Assembly (NCBI GenBank): GCA_002482415.1
Contig: DLFY01000080.1
Location: 20,137 to 31,222 of the forward strand
Reading direction: 5' to 3'
Source: Phycisphaerales bacterium UBA7708
GTDB lineage: Bacteria; Planctomycetota; Phycisphaerae; Sedimentisphaerales; Anaerohalosphaeraceae
Length of the DNA: 11,086 nucleotides
A program made the translations under genes and the position numbers. Shown one piece after another: positions 7,106-11,086 of the stretch (position 1 is its first letter; the number at the start of each line of letters is the position of its first letter). The notes beneath the pieces were generated by a model that was not told where the DNA came from, made no database searches, and saw nothing but the letters and a program-made list of their open reading frames with translations.

Positions 7106-9211
7106 TTAGTCCGCATAGATGCGGTCATTTTCCAGCCATCGTGCTGCAAAACTGACAAAGTCCGGCAAATCAATGATGCAGTTGCCATTGGTGTCATAGG
7201 CCTGCTGATCGTAGATTTCCCGGTTGCATACCGATCCGCCCTCAATCGCCAGGTATTCCTTGGCGATATCCACGGTTGTCAGAGCATAGTTCCAAATCTT
7301 GAGGTCATCAATCATGCCGTTAAATTCAGGATCCGGCCACTGGCTTTTGCCAAGATAGTTCAATACGGCACCGACATCAATCGGATTGACCGTCATGCTC
7401 GTATTGGTCGCAACCAGTTCGCCGTTGCGATACAGGCGTCCTGTATTTCCAGTAAGGGTTACCGCGACATGATACCACTGCCCGGCAGTAAGAGCGCCGG
7501 TCTCAAGCAATTGCTCGTCAACAGTGGAGGTTCGAATTGCAAAACGCATCACACCCCAGCCGGCATCGGGCGTGATGAACAAGTAACTCGATGTCCCGTT
7601 ACCAAAATCCAAAGCGCGGCTCCATCCAAGAATACTGCTGGGACGAATCCATAGACTAATGGTCATATCCTGATAATCGACTACACCGGCAGGAATCTGT
7701 GCATACTGACCATCGGCGCTTTGCGCATCTGCATTGTCAAGCAGCAGGCTGGATGTCCCTACTCTGGCATTCGTACTGTCTAAACCCGGAAGCGAACCGG
7801 CTCCTGCCTGCATCATGGCCGCGTCAAAACCACTGATAACGTCGGGGGAGACACCCTCCGCAATCGTCTCAAACGGATAGTGACTGACCATGCGTGGATA
7901 CCATAACTTTGCAGAATTCGATGGAACCGAAGGAATTCCCCCGGTATCCGGAGAGCCGTTGTACGCAATGCAGTAAAACTGCCCTTCGTCCGCGGCTGTT
8001 GCACCGGTGATAACCAGGGTTGTCGTGTGGGTGCCCGAATAAATACCGCCGTCACTCAATTGGATATCCGGGCTGCCGACTTTAAACCATCGAAAATCGG
8101 TGGCCGCGGGGCCGCCTGTGACTTTGAATGATGCGTTGCCGCTAAAATCAGCCAGGGCATTCGCAGGTCCAACCAGAATAACGGGGGTGGCGGCTATCGT
8201 ATTAAATGTCCAGACCGGCCCCATAATATTGTTTTGATGACCGGATGGGTAAGGATTGCCGTTCGGATCAGCAATTGCTTCTTCCACCTTCCAGGAATAC
8301 TCGGTTGCCTGTTTAAGTGTAACAGGTCCGTACTCATTATACGGATCGGTCAGGTTGGGGTCGGCATTGTGAATCTGCTGAACATAATCCAGCAGATAAA
8401 GATTGGGGTCGCTCGGATTGCCGTTTGTCAAATAGAGATAATGCCCCTTGATTGCGGGATTGACCCGATATGCGGTCAGATAAGCCGGATCGCCGCCCGC
8501 ATTCCAGCCGAATGTGACCTGGGCCTGGGTCTGGGAGATCAACGTCCCGGACGAACCGTCGTCGTTGGCCGGCAAAACCACCGGCTCATGAGCTTCTGCG
8601 TCCGAGCCCATGGTGATTTTAAGATTATCCATTTCCCACACCTGGGTAAAGGATGTCCCGTTGGGCATCACGTCACCCGGCCAGGGCTGGCCAATCTCCA
8701 TCGACCACGTGGACTGCTGTAAATCCCAATTGGCTCCCTGCCACCAGTTATTGACGAAGTCGGCCATGTTGAATTTCACATGGACCCACCCGTCAGACTG
8801 AGAAATGCTCAGATTGGCAAATCCATGGCCGTACTGATCCCCGCCGACAGCAGGATTGGGGGTGACGATGGAAACCCCTAATACGATGGGGTTCCAGTTG
8901 CCCGAGACGTTGCGGACATCAAATGAAACCGTGTAATCGGCCGGGTTGGCACTGGTGTTTCCAGACACCGTGAAATCCCACTTGGAACCAAATCGAGCAT
9001 TTGCATCCGCACCGGTGGTATTACTAACCACGCCGGTATGCCGAATGACCATATTTCCACCACCAATATCGACTTCGGCGGCGGAATGGGTGCAAATATT
9101 CGTACCCCAGTTCCAGGCAGCAGTCGTGCCTCCGCTGGGATTGTCATAGATGACCACCCCGAAACTCGTTGCGACACACAGTCCCATCAACATCAAACAC
9201 ATTCTTTTCAT
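7106..9211 (-). CDS. Secreted multidomain LamG/Ig-like/Fn3-like protein with dockerin-like C-terminus, probable substrate-binding or surface protein
   Basis: This protein has 701 residues and no catalytic domain that I recognise. I chose the ATG at 9211 because GGAGG (9220-9224) sits 8 bases upstream; a longer frame from the GTG at 9226 would place that site inside the gene. Residues 1-18 are a signal peptide (KRMCLMLMGLCVATSFG). Residues about 19-205 are rich in Trp, Gly and beta strands and look like a jelly-roll or carbohydrate-binding module, but I cannot name the family. A Fn3-like segment follows (about 212-340, with TEYSWKVEEA). An Ig-like domain spans 342-438, with W375 and the DEGQFYCIAYN motif. 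A LamG/concanavalin-like domain spans 441-658 (MTISLWIRPS, WYHVAVTLTG, GMIDDLKIWNYAL). The end (about 661-695) has one dockerin-like calcium loop, D-x-N-G-N-C-I-I-D, and FAARWLE. The LamG domain is clearly related to that in the GH43-GH30 protein. Its position between the regulator and the enzymes suggests substrate binding or surface assembly; this is inference. Confidence 0.88.
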   Translation of the reverse strand: MKRMCLMLMGLCVATSFGVVIYDNPSGGTTAAWNWGTNICTHSAAEVDIGGGNMVIRHTGVVSNTTGADANARFGSKWDFTVSGNTSANPADYTVSFDVRNVSGNWNPIVLGVSIVTPNPAVGGDQYGHGFANLSISQSDGWVHVKFNMADFVNNWWQGANWDLQQSTWSMEIGQPWPGDVMPNGTSFTQVWEMDNLKITMGSDAEAHEPVVLPANDDGSSGTLISQTQAQVTFGWNAGGDPAYLTAYRVNPAIKGHYLYLTNGNPSDPNLYLLDYVQQIHNADPNLTDPYNEYGPVTLKQATEYSWKVEEAIADPNGNPYPSGHQNNIMGPVWTFNTIAATPVILVGPANALADFSGNASFKVTGGPAATDFRWFKVGSPDIQLSDGGIYSGTHTTTLVITGATAADEGQFYCIAYNGSPDTGGIPSVPSNSAKLWYPRMVSHYPFETIAEGVSPDVISGFDAAMMQAGAGSLPGLDSTNARVGTSSLLLDNADAQSADGQYAQIPAGVVDYQDMTISLWIRPSSILGWSRALDFGNGTSSYLFITPDAGWGVMRFAIRTSTVDEQLLETGALTAGQWYHVAVTLTGNTGRLYRNGELVATNTSMTVNPIDVGAVLNYLGKSQWPDPEFNGMIDDLKIWNYALTTVDIAKEYLAIEGGSVCNREIYDQQAYDTNGNCIIDLPDFVSFAARWLENDRIYAD

Positions 9212-9219
9212 TTTTTGAT

Positions 9220-9224
9220 CCTCC
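9220..9224 (-). promoter_or_regulatory. Ribosome binding site GGAGG deciding the start of the LamG/Ig-like gene
   Basis: GGAGG on the minus strand lies 8 bases before the ATG at 9211 and directly precedes the signal-peptide coding sequence (MKRMCLML). It overlaps the alternative GTG frame start at 9226, which makes that longer start unlikely. Confidence 0.8.
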
Positions 9225-9271
9225 ACAAAAATAATTGTTATCGTGTTTATGTTTGCATCGTACGAAAACTT

Positions 9272-9300
9272 CTTATACTGATCTTACTTGACAATTTCCA
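9272..9300 (-). promoter_or_regulatory. Weak sigma70-like promoter candidate for the LamG/Ig-like gene
   Basis: On the minus strand TGGAAA (9295-9300; four of six matches to TTGACA) stands exactly 17 bases before TATAAG (9272-9277; five of six matches to TATAAT). This would give a leader of about 50 bases before the ATG at 9211. The 178-base gap after the regulator gene and the strong ribosome site support separate expression. However, a sigma factor of the ECF type would use a different, unknown motif, so this is only a candidate. Confidence 0.25.
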
Positions 9301-9389
9301 TTTCATCGCGGCGAAGTACAGCCGTCTCAGTCACATGCTTCTTTTACTCGCGGAATTATTACACCCGCCGGATATACCGCAGCCGATTC

Positions 9390-11066
9390 CTACTCTAAAA
9401 TCAAAACCGGATCGGCATACATGCACCAATCGCTGTCAATGGCCGTTAAAGGCATATTGTCCCAGATGCGTCCCTCGGGGTCCTGCCCGTCGGTGGTAAT
9501 CAGGGTCAAAAACCGGTCCTTGTCTGAAATCTCGATATCCGCTGAAAACAGCGTTTTCTCCTGAACCTGTATTTTTTGGTGCCTTATTTTTCCGTCCACC
9601 AGAATCCAGAAATCCGCATTACTGGCCTCGGGGCGTATAGCCTCCCTTTCGATCCCGAACCGGGTCTGGAAACGAGCAATTTTGGTCGCCGGCAACAGGC
9701 TGCGTATCGCCTGGAGATCATACGTAATTCCCATATTGGCATGCATCAATATACAATGGGCATTCCATCGGCCCGATACGGCGGCGTTCTGGATCGCCTG
9801 GGCATTTAGGATCCTGATGGCGTTGGTGATAGTCCCGTAACAGGCCCCGCTGGACGGCGGACATTCCTGAAACACATGGCCCAGAGAACTGACAATCTGT
9901 TGAGATTGGCCGTTGGGAATAAAAACACCGTCAATAAAACGGCTGGTTGGCACGGGACGATAAAGGTTAGCCGTTGTGTGAAGTTCAGGCATCCCCATTG
10001 GTTTTACAAAATTCCCACTGGGCAGATCGATACCCATATCAATAACTCCGCTGCCCAGTCCGTTGCCGCCGCCGACAATATCGGCAAGACTCAGTGTTTT
10101 TTGTCCCTTCCATATCATGTTGCTGTCGGAACGGATAGTCCGCACAAAATGTGTCTGCAGAAACGGAATGTCCGAGATAACCAGCGTGTCAGCGGCAATC
10201 CTCTTGCTCATTCCGGCTTCGACTTCGACAATTTCCCTCGACGCTTCGACGCCGGCAATCAGGGTCGTTTTGCCCTGCATCACGTACAGGGACGTATCCC
10301 CGCCAATATCGGCCTGAACGCCAAATTCCGTGCCCAGATCAATGATCTTGGCGTTGTCTGTGTACACTGAAAATCCGACCGCCTCCCGTGGAACAATCGC
10401 ATACAGCCTGCCGTACCGCATCTTGATCTGGTCTTCGGTGCGAACCTGAAAGGCACAAGGACCCTCCAGAGTCACTTGCGCACCGTTATCAAACAGAAAT
10501 GTGACGCAGCCTTCCTGCAGCACAACATCGCTGCGGCTGGTCAGCACAGGATCCCCTTTGTCCATCGCGCCGCTCGTCGTTGCCCATTTGGCATGGATAC
10601 TGTCCGCCAGGACAGCCACCTTAAAACCCGTGGCCGGCGGCGCCAGATACGCAAACAGGAAAATCAGGACAATCGCCGCAGCCGAAACCGCAGTCGCGAC
10701 AACAGCCCCGGCGCTGACCCGGCGGGCAACTTTGGGATATTCAACCTTATTGACAAAGATTCTGGGTTTGGGCTCGGGCTCCAGGGCAACCTCAACCGTC
10801 GGAGAAGTTTTTTCGTCCTCGGCCAGTTTCTGCCATATCGTCTGATCGAGGCACTCTTCCAGCGGCACCTCCCCGCTCATACGGCCCTGTTCATTCAGTT
10901 TTGTCCGCAAAGCGGTATAGTTTTTGACATAATTGCAGTAATCGTGGATGGCTTCGGGATGATGCGCAAGATAATCGTCCAGTTGCTGAATTTCTTTGTC
11001 TGAAATACAATTCTCCAGCAGCTTGAAAATCAGTGTGCCTATTTCATTGGGATTTTGATGATCCAT
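9390..11066 (-). CDS. FecR-domain membrane regulator (anti-sigma type) with C-terminal NPCBM-like carbohydrate-binding domain
   Basis: This 558-residue single-pass membrane protein is probably a transmembrane sigma-factor regulator. The cytoplasmic N-terminus (1-60) is a short helical region with ISDKEIQQLDDYLAHHPEA, typical of planctomycete anti-sigma/FecR proteins; there is no zinc H-x3-C-x2-C motif. A linker rich in Glu and Pro leads to a transmembrane helix at about 118-141 (VVATAVSAAAIVLIFLFAYL). The FecR domain is outside (about 147-292: VTLEGPCAF, GRLYAIVP, IIDLGTEFGV, YVMQGKTTL). After a middle region (300-400) with FIDGVFIPNGQSQQI, the C-terminus (about 405-558) resembles NPCBM: a conserved GITYDLQAIR, FGIERE, FWILVDGK, LTLITTDG and a final YADPVLIL. 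I chose the ATG at 11066 over the adjacent GTG at 11069 because AGGA (11073-11076) lies 6 bases upstream. FecR proteins normally work with an ECF sigma factor encoded just upstream, which here would be off the right edge. Sensing of sugar by the C-terminal domain is inferred. Confidence 0.88.
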   Translation of the reverse strand: MDHQNPNEIGTLIFKLLENCISDKEIQQLDDYLAHHPEAIHDYCNYVKNYTALRTKLNEQGRMSGEVPLEECLDQTIWQKLAEDEKTSPTVEVALEPEPKPRIFVNKVEYPKVARRVSAGAVVATAVSAAAIVLIFLFAYLAPPATGFKVAVLADSIHAKWATTSGAMDKGDPVLTSRSDVVLQEGCVTFLFDNGAQVTLEGPCAFQVRTEDQIKMRYGRLYAIVPREAVGFSVYTDNAKIIDLGTEFGVQADIGGDTSLYVMQGKTTLIAGVEASREIVEVEAGMSKRIAADTLVISDIPFLQTHFVRTIRSDSNMIWKGQKTLSLADIVGGGNGLGSGVIDMGIDLPSGNFVKPMGMPELHTTANLYRPVPTSRFIDGVFIPNGQSQQIVSSLGHVFQECPPSSGACYGTITNAIRILNAQAIQNAAVSGRWNAHCILMHANMGITYDLQAIRSLLPATKIARFQTRFGIEREAIRPEASNADFWILVDGKIRHQKIQVQEKTLFSADIEISDKDRFLTLITTDGQDPEGRIWDNMPLTAIDSDWCMYADPVLILE

Positions 11067-11086
11067 CACAAGTCCTGATTAGATAA

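Larger units (their letters stand above)
9212..9389. other. Intergenic region between regulator gene and LamG/Ig-like gene
   Basis: The 178 bases hold the ribosome site at 9220-9224 and the weak promoter candidate at 9272-9300. I see no convincing terminator after the regulator stop at 9390 (only a short GCGG/CCGC-type pairing without a T-run), so read-through from the regulator gene into the LamG/Ig-like gene is possible. Confidence 0.5.

Noticed and set aside
9212..9226. GTG start at 9226 for the LamG/Ig-like gene
   Set aside because: The GGAGG ribosome site would lie inside this extension, and the signal peptide starts properly at the ATG at 9211.
11067..11069. GTG start at 11069 for the FecR gene
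   Set aside because: It is only 3 bases from the AGGA motif; the next codon, an ATG, has the better 6-base spacing.

Overview
The window looks like part of a carbohydrate-degradation locus from a Planctomycetota bacterium, probably of the Phycisphaerae/Sedimentisphaerales type. This placement is an inference from three features: a FecR-type membrane regulator fused to a carbohydrate-binding-like domain, large secreted proteins built from LamG, Fn3 and Ig-like modules, and dockerin-like C-termini that end in the '..FA..W/YWL' style common in that group. No rRNA or housekeeping gene is present to confirm it.

All four genes I can support lie on the minus strand, so the window reads from right to left. 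(1) 11066-9390: a single-pass membrane protein with a short cytoplasmic anti-sigma-like N-terminus, a FecR domain, and a C-terminal domain resembling NPCBM. (2) 9211-7106: a secreted, apparently non-catalytic multidomain protein (unassigned beta-rich domain, Fn3-like, Ig-like, LamG, dockerin-like). A near-perfect intrinsic terminator at 7047-7080 follows it. (3) 6912-2086: a 1608-residue secreted enzyme that fuses a GH43 domain, a CBM6-like domain and a GH30 domain to Fn3-LamG-Fn3-Fn3, a MAM-like domain and a dockerin-like end. (4) 2057 to the left edge: a secreted GH127 enzyme, only 28 bp after gene 3 and so probably in the same transcript; its 3' end is outside the window.

Inferred working model: the FecR protein senses a polysaccharide or its fragments outside the membrane and controls a sigma factor probably encoded just off the right edge. 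The LamG/Ig protein binds substrate or other surface proteins. The GH43-CBM6-GH30 enzyme cuts an arabinose-decorated xylan, with side-chain removal and backbone cleavage in one chain. The GH127 enzyme removes a further class of arabinofuranose (or related) residues. The locus therefore resembles a compact arabinoxylan or pectin-side-chain utilisation cluster without visible transporters.

There are no tRNA or rRNA genes, transposons, CRISPR arrays or plus-strand genes that I can support. Long plus-strand open frames exist, but they are antisense shadows of the enzyme genes. No gene-free stretch exceeds 300 bases; the longest are 9212-9389 and 6913-7105, both described below.
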